Below are positions 33,718 through 43,230 of a stretch of DNA of 64,000 nucleotides, piece after piece. The DNA comes from Sphingobacteriales bacterium (GTDB lineage: Bacteria > Bacteroidota > Bacteroidia > Chitinophagales > Chitinophagaceae). The translations under genes and the position numbers were made by a program. Each line of letters starts with the position of its first letter. Position 1 is the first letter of the stretch. The stretch spans positions 94,079 through 158,078 of the forward strand of contig JACRJO010000001.1 of NCBI GenBank assembly GCA_016219985.1, read 5' to 3'. Under the pieces are notes generated by a model. The model did no database searches. It was given only the letters and a program-made list of their open reading frames with translations, and was not told the origin of the DNA.

Positions 33718-35127
33718 ATGTTTATTAAGCAGCTGTACACCAATTGCCTCAGTGAAGCCGCCTACTATATAGAAGATAACGGGGAAGCGGCCATTATTGA
33801 CCCCTTGCGGGATATTGAACGCTACCTGGAGTTAGCTGCAGTAAGAAAGGCCCGGATCAAATACATTTTTGAAACCCATTTTCACGCTGATTTTGTAAGC
33901 GGCCACCTCGACCTGGGGCAGGCCACCGGGGCGCCAATCGTTTACGGTCCCGGCACAAAAACAAAATTCCCGGTCCTCGTGGCGAAGGATGGTGAGACGT
34001 TCAGTGTGGGCAACCTGAAGATTGAAGTACTGCATACACCCGGTCATACCCTGGAATCCACCTGTTATTTATTAAAAGATCCTTCCGGGCAGGATCACTG
34101 CGTATTTACGGGCGATACCTTATTTGTCGGTGATGTGGGTCGCCCCGACCTGGCGCAGAAAGGCGCCGAACTGACCACTTACGATCTGGCCGGTATGTTG
34201 TATGAAAGCATTCACAAAAAACTATTTCCCCTGGCAGATGGGGTGATCGTGTACCCGGCGCATGGCCCGGGCAGTTCCTGCGGCAAGAATCTCGGACCCG
34301 GCACATACAGCAGCATCGGTGAGGAAAAGCAGGCGAACTACGCGATGAAAGCCGTCAGTAAAGAAGATTTTATTAACCAGGTAACGGATGGGATCACGGC
34401 TCCCCCTTCTTATTTCCCGGTAAATGCCCGGATCAACAAAGAAGGGTATGACAGTCTCGATACCGTATTAGAGAAAGGGCTGCGGGAACTATCTGCAGAC
34501 GAGTTTATGCAATCAGCAAAGGAAGATGCGATCATCCTCGATACACGGCATGCCGATACTTTTATGAAAGGCTTCGTCCCGGGATCCATCAGCATCGGGC
34601 TGGAAGGGCGCTTTGCAGAATGGGCCGGCAGCCTGCTTCCTTTTGGCAAGCCCCTGCTCCTCGTAACGGAAAAAGGAAAGGAGAAAGAATCCATTGTCCG
34701 GCTGGCAAGAGTGGGTTTTGAAAAATTCAGTGGCCACCTGTCGGGCGGTTTTGAAGCCTGGCAGGATTCGGGGCATCCTATCGACCTGATCATTGATGTG
34801 GACGCCGATGAACTGATGATGGATATGCCGCATGATCCCAACCTGGTCGTGGTGGATGTGCGCCGGGAAACAGAGTTTGCAGACGGGCACCTGAAAGGCG
34901 CGGTGAACATTCCGCTCCAGGAAATGACCGATCCCGGTTCAATAGCCAATATTGAAGACCAGCATAATCTTTACCTGCATTGTGCCGGCGGTTACCGCAG
35001 TGTGATTGCGGCCTCGCTCCTGAAAAGAGAAGGGATCCACAACCTGCGGAATATTAACGGGGGGTGGGCCAAAATCAAAGAACAGGAAAAAGCGGAGATC
35101 GTTAAGGAAAATAGTGTGCTGAATTAA
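33718..35127 (+). CDS. Persulfide dioxygenase-like MBL hydrolase with two rhodanese domains
   Basis: 469 residues from MFIKQLYTNC. The metallo-beta-lactamase domain (1-240) has THFHADFVSGH and later HTPGHT, FTGDTLFVGDVGR and YPAHGPGSSCGK, as in glyoxalase II-like persulfide dioxygenases. The first rhodanese-like domain (about 260-360) has no active-site Cys (LLLVTEKGKE); the second (about 365-465) has it in LHCAGGYRS. It likely oxidises glutathione-like persulfides and moves sulfane sulfur. The ArsR gene upstream is a plausible regulator. Confidence 0.88.
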   Translation: MFIKQLYTNCLSEAAYYIEDNGEAAIIDPLRDIERYLELAAVRKARIKYIFETHFHADFVSGHLDLGQATGAPIVYGPGTKTKFPVLVAKDGETFSVGNLKIEVLHTPGHTLESTCYLLKDPSGQDHCVFTGDTLFVGDVGRPDLAQKGAELTTYDLAGMLYESIHKKLFPLADGVIVYPAHGPGSSCGKNLGPGTYSSIGEEKQANYAMKAVSKEDFINQVTDGITAPPSYFPVNARINKEGYDSLDTVLEKGLRELSADEFMQSAKEDAIILDTRHADTFMKGFVPGSISIGLEGRFAEWAGSLLPFGKPLLLVTEKGKEKESIVRLARVGFEKFSGHLSGGFEAWQDSGHPIDLIIDVDADELMMDMPHDPNLVVVDVRRETEFADGHLKGAVNIPLQEMTDPGSIANIEDQHNLYLHCAGGYRSVIAASLLKREGIHNLRNINGGWAKIKEQEKAEIVKENSVLN

Positions 35128-35225
35128 GGGGCCAGGAATTTTTTGGTCACGGATTGCACGGATTAACACAGATAAATGCCAACATCGCAGAGAAGCGGAC
35201 CAGTATTACATGACAGCTTGCCACG

Positions 35226-35267
35226 CCTGCCTGTCCGGCCCGCTTCGCCGCGAGGCGAGCAGGCAGG
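35226..35267. repeat. Palindromic element, copy 1
   Basis: It begins CCTGCCTG and ends CAGGCAGG, with an inner GCTTCGCCGCGAGGCGAGC. It is near-identical to the element at 35439-35481 and could fold as a REP-like hairpin. Confidence 0.65.
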
Positions 35268-35438
35268 AAAGCACACTAAAACACACGAAACCTTCTTTGA
35301 AAATTGTTTGCCCCTTTCGTGCCAGTTCGTGTGATTTCGTGGCAATATAATCCGTGCAATCCCTGCCTACCGCAGGTGTGGCTTTACCCCTTTCGTGTTA
35401 ATTCGTGCAATTTCGTGGCAATATAATCAGTGTTCATC

Positions 35439-35481
35439 CCTGCCTTTGCCGGCCCGCTTCGCAGCGAGGCGAGCAGGCAGG
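35439..35481. repeat. Palindromic element, copy 2
   Basis: It matches the 35226 element with a one-base length difference and a few substitutions: CCTGCCT...GGCCCGCTTCGCAGCGAGG...AGGCAGG, same orientation, 213 bases apart. Confidence 0.65.
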
Positions 35482-35540
35482 CGTGCAATCCGTGGCCCCA
35501 AAAGATGCGCCAGCAGCTTTCATTATTTATTGCGGTCCGA

Positions 35541-36248
35541 TTACATTTTGCTTTTGATCCACGCATCCAGCGCAGGCGAGCTTTCGCAACTGATAATAAC
35601 AGCATACCGGGGTTTATCCCCATTGTGCACCCCCACATGCCAGAGCCGCTGGGAGTCCACTACAAAATGCGCTCCTTTGGGCATGGGTACATGCGCCTCA
35701 GATTCCCTGAGCGGTAAATTATCCCCGTCACTGTCATACAGCAACATATAGCTATCCGGGTTATCGGTGAGTTCAATCCACATCCGGACCACCCATCCGT
35801 CTTCTTCGGGGTTCAGGCGGTTATTATCATCCCGGTGTACAGAGCGCAGGGCCTGTTCCTGGTTTTGCGGCTCCAGTTTAATGATCCGTACTCTTCCGAA
35901 ATTAGCGGGTATGGACCGGATGTATTCCATCAGGCGGGGCGCCAGTTCCGCATTGGACGTAAAGAGGGCATCCTTGTCCGGTTTACCATTTTCCCAGAAC
36001 CCCTTGCATTCAATGGTGCCGTCGCAGGAAGCCAGGGGTGCAAAATTGGTATCACCCCCGCTTTTCCAGTCCATATACTTCAGGTTCTCCCATTCAGAAG
36101 AAGGGATATGCGAAATATCAAGCGTCTTCATAATGGCATAACCGGTCTCTTCAAGAACGGGCATCCGGTAATGGGGAGTGTTGCCGGGGATCTTAACAGA
36201 CCAGTGCTCGCTGTGCGGCCAGAACGGGGCCGGGTCAGGACTTGACAT
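35541..36248 (-). CDS. Aspartyl/asparaginyl beta-hydroxylase-like 2-oxoglutarate oxygenase
   Basis: 235 residues from MSSPDPAPFW; the longer frame adds 40 residues unlike the family. The iron facial triad is visible as H-x-D in SVHRDDNN and the distal His in RLWHVGVHNGDKPRYA, where the Arg would hold 2-oxoglutarate. The substrate is unknown. Confidence 0.8.
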   Translation of the reverse strand: MSSPDPAPFWPHSEHWSVKIPGNTPHYRMPVLEETGYAIMKTLDISHIPSSEWENLKYMDWKSGGDTNFAPLASCDGTIECKGFWENGKPDKDALFTSNAELAPRLMEYIRSIPANFGRVRIIKLEPQNQEQALRSVHRDDNNRLNPEEDGWVVRMWIELTDNPDSYMLLYDSDGDNLPLRESEAHVPMPKGAHFVVDSQRLWHVGVHNGDKPRYAVIISCESSPALDAWIKSKM

Positions 36249-36536
36249 AGACAAAGTATTAATGGTTTGCGGAACTTGTATGCTAATGTAACAATTATTA
36301 GTATCACCCCTGATCACCAGGCAGCAACAGGAAATTACAAATCTTATTTCCCAATAAAAAGTTAACACCCCCCCTTTTTGACCATTCGTCAGGAAATACC
36401 TGCCGGCCAGATAAATCCAAAAGGGGTTCCCTGTTTCTGCCCCTACTTTTACACTACGAAAGATTTAGTAGTTCTTTTGTAAAACAGTAACCTTCTGTTC
36501 TGTTTCTACGTCATAACTACAGTTTAAAGTATAGCC

Positions 36537-39008
36537 ATGAAATTCAAAACCAACTTAGCCCTTGGAGCATTTCTGCTCCTCTGTTCTTATGCAAATGCCC
36601 AATCGCCAGCTCCCCGGCAGTTACCTGCCATGCGAACTGCATTGCCCATCAAAATAGACGGACTCCTGAATGAAGCGGCCTGGAAAGAAGCGCCTAAAAT
36701 GACGGGACTCGTGGAATTCCGCCCCAAGGTAGGGGCGCCGGAAAACCCGGAAACCCGGACTGAAACCTACCTGATGTACAGCGATGAGGGTATCTATTTT
36801 GGCGGTTATTGCTATGAACGGACCAAAGACAGCATTGCCACCGAATTATCCGGGCGGGACGGGTTCGGCACCAATGATTATATCGGGATTATCTTCGATA
36901 CCTACTATGATAAAATAAACGGGTTCGAATATTTTGTCACCCCGCTGAATGAACAATGGGACTCCAAAATGTCTCCCGGTGACAATATGAACGGCGGGGA
37001 AGATTTCAGCTGGAATGCCGTCTGGGAAAGCGGCGCCGTAATCCACGATGATGGGTGGAGTTTTGAAATGTTCATTCCTTTTTCTGCGATCCGCTTCAGT
37101 AAAAAAGAAATACAGAACTGGGGACTGAATATCACCCGGCGCCGGCGAAAAACAGAACAGCAGTTTACCTGGAATCCCATCGATCCGAATGTAAACGGGT
37201 TCCTGACCCAGGAAGGTGCCTGGACCGGTATCACGAATATCAAACCACCCCTGCGCCTCCAGTTCTCTCCCTATCTGTCCACTTATGTGAATCATTTTCC
37301 CCAGCGCACAGCCGGGGTAAAAGACTGGACCTCCTCCGTCAATGGTGGTATGGATGTAAAATACGGGATCAACCAGGCCTTTACCCTGGACGCCACACTC
37401 GTGCCTGATTTCGGGCAGGTACAGAGTGATAACCGGGTGCTGAACCTGACTCCTTTTGAAGTAAGATACCAGGAAAACAGGCCCTTTTTCACGGAAGGAA
37501 CCGAATTATTCAATAAAAGCGGCCTGTTCTACCCCCGCCGGATTGGTATCGACCCGGTACTCGTGCACTCCGTGGATGAATATATCAACGGGCATGACCG
37601 GATCATAAAAAACCCGGTGGAATCCAAACTGATCAATGCCACCAAGATCTCAGGACGGACCGCCAGGGGGCTGGGTGTAGGCATGCTGAATGCCATTACC
37701 AATAACCGTTATGCCGGGCTGGAAGACACCCTGACCTTTAAGAAAAGAAATGTGCTGATCGACCCGCTTACCAATTACAATGTGATGGTGCTGGACCAGT
37801 CTTTAAAAAACAATTCGAGCATCACGTTTACCAATACCAATGTATGGCGCAGTGGCGCTGAATATGATGCCAATGTGAGCGCCGCACAGTTCAGCCTGTA
37901 CGACAAAAAGAATACCTGGAACCTGAGCGGGAAACTGGCCATGAGCCTGCTCTCCGGCGATCTCCCGGATAACCTGAACCGGACAGGTTATGGTCATAGT
38001 TTTTCATTCGGGAAATCCAGCGGGCGCTTTACCTTCAATGTCAAGGAAGATCTCATTAACCATCACTTCCGGGGAAATGACCTCGGCTACTTCACCACCA
38101 CCAACCTGATCGACCATTCGGTGTATGCGGGCTATAACTGGATCAAACCCACCCGCTGGTATAACCGGATGTACTTTAATTTTAATTTTTACCATTCCTA
38201 CCGGCTGATCAACCCGGCCGGTTTCCAGGGCCTGAATGTCAATGCCAATGTAAACGGGCAGCTGAAAAACCTCTGGTTTATCGGGGCCCTGGTCGGGTAT
38301 GAACCGAAGAGTAATAATTATTATGAAGCCCGGGTGGACGGCCGCTTCTTCCGGGGCTGGTCCAATTACTTTTTTTCCGGATGGGTTGAAAGCAACAGCG
38401 CGAAGAAATATAGCTTTTTCGTAAATGCCATATATGTTGACCGCTCCTTATTCAACAGCAAGCGCTATTCGATCGATATGCAGAACCGGTACCGCTTTAA
38501 TAACAGGCTGACCCTTACCCATACAATTTCCCTTTCTCCCCAGAAAAGGAATGCCGGGTTTGCCGGCTTCGATAACGAGACCATCATCTTTGGCCGGAGG
38601 GATATCAAGTCGGTTGACAATACGTTCGGGATCAAATACAGCTTCAGCAGCAAAATGAATATCAATACCCGGATCCGTCATTACTGGAGCCAGGTGCATT
38701 ACGACCAGTATTTTACCCTGCGCAACGACGGGTCGTTGTCCCGCAACAACAGCTATGGCGGAAACGCGGATTACAATATCAATTTCTTCAATGTCGATAT
38801 GGTCTATACCTGGCAGTTTGCCCCGGGCAGTTTCCTGAACGTGGTTTGGAAAAACGCCGCCAATACCGGCAGCCAGGAAGTAGATGGAGATTATTTTAAA
38901 AATGTACGAAACACCATGAAAGCGGATGACAATAACAATCTTTCCCTGAAAGTCATCTATTTCCTCGATTACCTGCAGCTGAAAAAAAACCATAAAAAGA
39001 AAGCATAA
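36537..39008 (+). CDS. DUF5916 outer-membrane protein with CBM9-like N-terminal domain
   Basis: 823 residues. A signal peptide ends near YANAQ. A CBM9-like domain (about 35-215; KIDGLLNEAAWKEAP, FDTYYDKINGFEYFVTP, WSFEMFIPFSAIRF) is followed by the DUF5916 barrel (about 230-823; FSPYLSTY, ENRPFFTEGTELF) with many alternating aromatic beta strands. Members are thought to sit in the outer membrane; function is unknown. Upstream, ACTA-N9-TAGT (36458-36474) followed by TTCTTTTG may be promoter elements. A strong bidirectional terminator follows. Confidence 0.88.
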   Translation: MKFKTNLALGAFLLLCSYANAQSPAPRQLPAMRTALPIKIDGLLNEAAWKEAPKMTGLVEFRPKVGAPENPETRTETYLMYSDEGIYFGGYCYERTKDSIATELSGRDGFGTNDYIGIIFDTYYDKINGFEYFVTPLNEQWDSKMSPGDNMNGGEDFSWNAVWESGAVIHDDGWSFEMFIPFSAIRFSKKEIQNWGLNITRRRRKTEQQFTWNPIDPNVNGFLTQEGAWTGITNIKPPLRLQFSPYLSTYVNHFPQRTAGVKDWTSSVNGGMDVKYGINQAFTLDATLVPDFGQVQSDNRVLNLTPFEVRYQENRPFFTEGTELFNKSGLFYPRRIGIDPVLVHSVDEYINGHDRIIKNPVESKLINATKISGRTARGLGVGMLNAITNNRYAGLEDTLTFKKRNVLIDPLTNYNVMVLDQSLKNNSSITFTNTNVWRSGAEYDANVSAAQFSLYDKKNTWNLSGKLAMSLLSGDLPDNLNRTGYGHSFSFGKSSGRFTFNVKEDLINHHFRGNDLGYFTTTNLIDHSVYAGYNWIKPTRWYNRMYFNFNFYHSYRLINPAGFQGLNVNANVNGQLKNLWFIGALVGYEPKSNNYYEARVDGRFFRGWSNYFFSGWVESNSAKKYSFFVNAIYVDRSLFNSKRYSIDMQNRYRFNNRLTLTHTISLSPQKRNAGFAGFDNETIIFGRRDIKSVDNTFGIKYSFSSKMNINTRIRHYWSQVHYDQYFTLRNDGSLSRNNSYGGNADYNINFFNVDMVYTWQFAPGSFLNVVWKNAANTGSQEVDGDYFKNVRNTMKADDNNNLSLKVIYFLDYLQLKKNHKKKA

Positions 39009-39021
39009 ATCACAGGTTGAA

Positions 39022-39059
39022 ATAAAACAGGCCGCCTTACCCGGCGGCCTGTTTTATTA
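39022..39059. terminator. Bidirectional terminator shared by two convergent genes
   Basis: A 16-bp perfect stem (39022-39037 with 39044-39059) around a 6-nt loop has AATAAAA at one end and TTTTATT at the other, so it works in both directions. The stop codon of the minus-strand acyltransferase gene lies inside it. Confidence 0.85.
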
Positions 39060-39927
39060 TATCCCGGTACTCCGGTTTCCATTCATATTTCCAGCGACGG
39101 TGGCTCCACAAATAATTGGCCGGATCCTGCCGGATCACCCGTTCCACCTCATCCCGGTACAAGGCCGTTAGCTCTTCGGGACTAAACTGCGCCGCATTCT
39201 CCGTAATCATTTTGCAATTGAAGTGATAATGCCCCCTCTTCCTTTTCACAAAACCGATCATCACCACGGCCGTTTGGTTTTTTACGGCTGCCTTGGCCGG
39301 GCCGCAGATAAAGGGAGCCGGTTTCCCGAAAAAATCCAGCCAGTACGCATTCCCGGGATGCCCTGGATTCTGATCGGCTGCCAGGGCGAGTACATAATGC
39401 TTATCAAAAATGGTATGGGTCTGTTCCCGGAAAGCTGTAGCAGAGATCAGTACGGTACCATGCCGCTTCCGGAATTGATAAAACACCCGGTCGAGTACTT
39501 TATTCCTGATCGGCATATAAACTCCCACAAAGGGAGCCGTCAGGTTCAGCGGGTAGAGGATATTCGCGTATTCCCAGTTGAACTGGTGGCAGGCCATTGC
39601 ATGCACATTGTACCCATTGGCCAGTAATTGATTGATTATTTCCACATCCGCTGAACTTCTCTTATAAGCAGCACGTGGGGTAAGGGAAATAAATTTGACT
39701 GACTCGATAAACGCATCAACCAGGTTGCGGTAAAACCGGGCGGCAATCCGAAACCGCTCTTTCTCCGTCTTTTCCGGGAAGGCGATGGCCAGGTTCTGCA
39801 GCACGACTTCCCTGCGGTATTTTATTCCATAAAAAACGAGAAAAAAGATGCCATCAGATAACACATACAATATCCTGAACGGCAGGAGGGAAAATAAATA
39901 AAGCAGGGGATAGATCACATAATACAT
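39037..39927 (-). CDS. LpxL/HtrB-like lipid A acyltransferase, paralogue 1
   Basis: 296 residues with an N-terminal membrane segment (YPLLYLFSLLPFRILY) and the LABLAT family blocks: NLAIAFPEKTEKER, a catalytic H-x4-[NE]E site (HQFNWEYA), AADQNPG and a C-terminal WSHRRWKYEWKPEY. It adds late acyl chains to lipid A or a related lipid. It is a tandem duplicate of the next gene upstream, with 21 bases between them. Confidence 0.88.
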   Translation of the reverse strand: MYYVIYPLLYLFSLLPFRILYVLSDGIFFLVFYGIKYRREVVLQNLAIAFPEKTEKERFRIAARFYRNLVDAFIESVKFISLTPRAAYKRSSADVEIINQLLANGYNVHAMACHQFNWEYANILYPLNLTAPFVGVYMPIRNKVLDRVFYQFRKRHGTVLISATAFREQTHTIFDKHYVLALAADQNPGHPGNAYWLDFFGKPAPFICGPAKAAVKNQTAVVMIGFVKRKRGHYHFNCKMITENAAQFSPEELTALYRDEVERVIRQDPANYLWSHRRWKYEWKPEYRDIIKQAAG

Positions 39928-39948
39928 AGAGCGAAAAAATTTTATGGA

Positions 39949-40851
39949 TTAGCTAAGGGGCGCCTTTTCGGTATCTACCCATTGCTCCCTGTATTCCGGT
40001 TTCCATTTATGTTTCCAGCGACGGTGACTCCAGAGGTAGAGTTCCGGTTGTTTTTGAATATTGGCAGACAGGTGCTGCACGTAGCGGCGGATCAGTTCCC
40101 CGTCCGGCAAAGCGCCCGGGTCTTCGGCCAGCAGGAAATAATCGAAATGATAATGCCCCCTCTTGGGTTTTGTGGTGGTCATCATCACCACCGGCGCTTT
40201 CTGGATCCGCGCAAACTTCTCCGGTCCTTTAACAAAAGCAGCCGGTTGATGCATAAAATATAACCAATAAGCGTCTGTTCCCCCGGGAGGGCTCTGGTCC
40301 GCCCCCAATGCCAGCAGATATTGTTTCTTACGCCAGGGTATAATCGCTTTTGCCATTTGCGTGGCGGGCAAAAGCGGGTTACCCCATCTTCCCCGGATAT
40401 ACATCAGCAGGCGGTCCGCGATACTGCTGCTTTGCGGCAGGTAAACGGTCAGGAAGGTATAAGGCTGGCTGATCCCGGTGTACAGGGTCATGATCTCCCA
40501 GTTGAAAAAATGGCCCAGGTTCACCTGCACGGATTTTCCCCCGGCATGCAGTTGCCGGAACACATCAAGGTTGCCACTGATCCGTTTATCCAGGGCCCGC
40601 TTAGAGATGGATAAAAGTTTAATAGTCTCCACCCAGTTATCGATAAAGTTGCGGTAAAACCGGCGGGCAATGCTTCTCCGTTCTTTTTCTGATTTTTCCG
40701 GGAAACTGTTGCGCAGGTTCCCCATCACCACTTCCTTGCGGTAACCGGCCACAAAATAAATCAGCACAAAGAAAATATCGGCGATACCGTACAGAATGAA
40801 AAAAGGCAGCAGGGACAGCAGGTATAAAAAGCCGAATACGATATAATACAT
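39949..40851 (-). CDS. LpxL/HtrB-like lipid A acyltransferase, paralogue 2
   Basis: 300 residues from MYYIVFGFLYLL. The frame runs 82 codons further upstream over nadB, but the chosen start matches its paralogue exactly in position and begins the membrane segment. Corresponding blocks are NLRNSFPEKSEKER, HFFNWEI, GADQSPPG and LWSHRRWKHKWKPEY. The two copies may add different acyl chains or act at different positions. Confidence 0.88.
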   Translation of the reverse strand: MYYIVFGFLYLLSLLPFFILYGIADIFFVLIYFVAGYRKEVVMGNLRNSFPEKSEKERRSIARRFYRNFIDNWVETIKLLSISKRALDKRISGNLDVFRQLHAGGKSVQVNLGHFFNWEIMTLYTGISQPYTFLTVYLPQSSSIADRLLMYIRGRWGNPLLPATQMAKAIIPWRKKQYLLALGADQSPPGGTDAYWLYFMHQPAAFVKGPEKFARIQKAPVVMMTTTKPKRGHYHFDYFLLAEDPGALPDGELIRRYVQHLSANIQKQPELYLWSHRRWKHKWKPEYREQWVDTEKAPLS

Positions 40852-40910
40852 AAGAAGTACAAAGATAAGACACCCGCCCCGATGCCGGTAAGGCAGCCGC
40901 CGGAACCAGC

Positions 40911-42512
40911 TTACAGTACAATATTTTGTACCAGCACACTCTTTTCGGGATAATCTGTATTGAAATGCAGGCCACGGCTCTCTTTGCGGAAACTGGCCCC
41001 TTTCACAATCAGGTAGCCGACCGTGATCATATTCCGGATTTCGAGCAACTGGGGAGAAAGGGAGCTGCTCTGGTATAAATGTTCGGTTTCCTCCCACAAA
41101 AGGTCCAGCCGGCGCATGGCGCGTTGCAGCCGCATATCATTACGGACGATCCCGACATAATCACTCATAACGAGCTGCAGTTCTTTCAGGCTTTGGGTAA
41201 GCAGGATCATCTCCCGGGGTTCGGTGGTTCCTTCTGCATTCCAGTCGGGCAGGGATTCATTATAGGAAATATCTTTTATTTTCTCCGCCCCATCCAGAAA
41301 ACAGCGATGGGCAAATACCATGGCTTCCAGCAGGGAATTACTGGCCAGGCGGTTGGCCCCGTGGAGGCCGGTGCTGGCACATTCACCGCAGGCATAGAGA
41401 TGCTTGATTGAACTTCTCCCCCATTCATCTGTCTTTATTCCCCCGCAGCTATAATGCGCAGCTGGTGCCACCGGGATCAGGTCCTTTGTTATCTCTATCC
41501 CGATCGAAAGGCATTTCTCATAAATATTCGGGAAATGCTCCGTAAATTTTTCTTTGCTGAAATGACGGCAATCCAGCCAGACATGCTCTGTACCTGTTTT
41601 CTTCATCTCGCTGTCGATCGCCCTCGCCACAATATCCCGGGGCGCCAGGTCCTTTCTCGGATCGTAGCGTTCCATGAACGCTTCCCCGTTTTTATTCCGC
41701 AGAATCCCCCCGTCACCCCGCACCGCTTCCGTGATCAGGAAGGCCTGTCCCCGGACGGCCGGCTCGTACAGGGCCGTCGGGTGAAACTGGATAAATTCCA
41801 TATTCTCGATCCTGCCTTTTGCCCGGTAAACCATCGATACCCCGTCGCCGGTGGCTATGGACGGGTTGGTGGTGGTCCGGTACACCTGGCCGTTACCCCC
41901 TGTCGCCAGCAGGGTGATCCTGGCTAATATTTTTTCAATCCGGTTAGTCTCCAGGTTCAGCACATACACGCCGTAGCATTCCACATCCGGCGTGGACTTG
42001 GTAATGAGGTAACCCATGTGGTGCTGGGTGATGATATCGATAACAAAACAATGGTTGATGAATTCAATGTTCGCCTGCCGGGCCACCGCTTCCAGCAGGG
42101 CCCTTTCCATTTCTTTTCCTGTAACATCCTTATGGTGCAGGATGCGGTATTCTGAATGTCCCCCTTCTTTTCCTCTTTTATAGTCACCGTCCTCTTCTTT
42201 GTCAAAGCGGGCGCCCCAGTCAATGATCTCCTGCACCCGTTCCGGCCCCTCCTTCACCACAATCTCCACCACCTTCTCATTGCAGATACCATCCCCCGCG
42301 ACCAGGGTATCCTCAATATGCTTGGCGAAACTGTCATGCTCCGGGTCATTCACCACGGCAATCCCCCCCTGCGCATATTTTGTATTGGTTTCATCGGCCG
42401 TCGCCTTGGTCATCACCAGTACTTTCCGCTCCGGGAAACGGCTGGCAACTTTCAGCGCATAGGTTAATCCCGCAATACCAGAACCAATTACTAAAAAATC
42501 TGTTTTTTTCAT
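40911..42512 (-). CDS. nadB: L-aspartate oxidase NadB
   Basis: 533 residues. The FAD-binding motif VIGSGIAGLTYALK is at the N-terminus. KYAQGGIAVV, HSEYRILHHKDVTGKEME, LLATGGNGQVYRTTTNP, QFHPTALY and CGECASTGLHGANRLASNSLLEAM are the succinate-dehydrogenase/NadB signature blocks. It makes iminoaspartate for NAD synthesis. It is the last gene of an apparent ispG-yhhN-nadB unit. Confidence 0.95.
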   Translation of the reverse strand: MKKTDFLVIGSGIAGLTYALKVASRFPERKVLVMTKATADETNTKYAQGGIAVVNDPEHDSFAKHIEDTLVAGDGICNEKVVEIVVKEGPERVQEIIDWGARFDKEEDGDYKRGKEGGHSEYRILHHKDVTGKEMERALLEAVARQANIEFINHCFVIDIITQHHMGYLITKSTPDVECYGVYVLNLETNRIEKILARITLLATGGNGQVYRTTTNPSIATGDGVSMVYRAKGRIENMEFIQFHPTALYEPAVRGQAFLITEAVRGDGGILRNKNGEAFMERYDPRKDLAPRDIVARAIDSEMKKTGTEHVWLDCRHFSKEKFTEHFPNIYEKCLSIGIEITKDLIPVAPAAHYSCGGIKTDEWGRSSIKHLYACGECASTGLHGANRLASNSLLEAMVFAHRCFLDGAEKIKDISYNESLPDWNAEGTTEPREMILLTQSLKELQLVMSDYVGIVRNDMRLQRAMRRLDLLWEETEHLYQSSSLSPQLLEIRNMITVGYLIVKGASFRKESRGLHFNTDYPEKSVLVQNIVL

Positions 42513-42538
42513 GCCAGTCCCCGGGGGATCGTTTTAGT

Positions 42539-43225
42539 TTATAATAATGAAGGCTGCTGCCCGCGAAGATACTCAATTGCTCCTTTTACAATGAACCACT
42601 GAGCCAGCCCGTACGTAAGCATGACCAGGATCCCGGCCGCATCAAATGGCTGGTAAAATTTATTAACTGCCAGCAGGGAATCAGATAATACGAAAAGGAA
42701 GGCGCCCGCCAGCATCCAAGTTCCGGCTGCCCTATTCCGCAGGCCGGGCATATGCAGGGCCAGCATGAGCATTGTGCTGATGACCACGCCATAAATCCTT
42801 ACCGGGATCTTCATTTCCCCCAGGTACGGCGAAAGCCAGCTGATTAGTACCAGGTAATAAATGATCACCAGGAGCAAGTACCAGGGATTGCTCCCGATCT
42901 TTTCCCAGAGCCGTACCCGGTGAAAGAAAAGGATATAAAAAATATGCGCCAGTAAAAAGGAAGACAAACCGAGGAGAAAGAAAATTTCTTTTTTATCCTG
43001 GAACATCAGCAACAGATCCCCGCCCCAGGAAAAAAACAGGGCCGTCAGTATCCATTTCTTTAACGGGCTGTCCGGTTCCCTGGTTCCCGTAAAAAAATAA
43101 ACCGCCAGTACGGGCAGGAGCAGGGGCTTGGCGATAAGCTGCATGATTTCATTCCCGGTTTGAATACCGGCGATATCAGCCCCCAAAGCAATAAAAAAAA
43201 CAAGGATCCAGGTTTGTTTTCTCAT
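42539..43225 (-). CDS. YhhN family lysoplasmalogenase-like membrane protein
   Basis: 228 residues with about eight hydrophobic helices and YhhN/TMEM86 blocks: KPLLLPVLAVYF, FSWGGDLLL and a late LSDSLLAVNKF. Relatives cleave the vinyl ether of lysoplasmalogens. It starts 5 bases after the ispG stop, so the two are probably co-transcribed. Confidence 0.85.
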   Translation of the reverse strand: MRKQTWILVFFIALGADIAGIQTGNEIMQLIAKPLLLPVLAVYFFTGTREPDSPLKKWILTALFFSWGGDLLLMFQDKKEIFFLLGLSSFLLAHIFYILFFHRVRLWEKIGSNPWYLLLVIIYYLVLISWLSPYLGEMKIPVRIYGVVISTMLMLALHMPGLRNRAAGTWMLAGAFLFVLSDSLLAVNKFYQPFDAAGILVMLTYGLAQWFIVKGAIEYLRGQQPSLL

Positions 43226-43230
43226 AGTTC

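Larger units (their letters stand above)
35128..35540. other. Repeat-filled intergenic region
   Basis: 413 bases with no gene. It holds two copies of a 42-43 bp palindromic element (35226-35267 and 35439-35481). Between them are two copies of a TTCGTG...ATTTCGTGGCAATATAAT unit (about 35326-35352 and 35402-35428), plus CACGGATTGCACGGATTAACACAG-like text at 35152-35171. Confidence 0.65.

Noticed and set aside
40852..41097. Longer start for the second acyltransferase
   Set aside because: The 82 extra codons run antiparallel-free over nadB coding sequence on the same strand and are absent from the paralogue.
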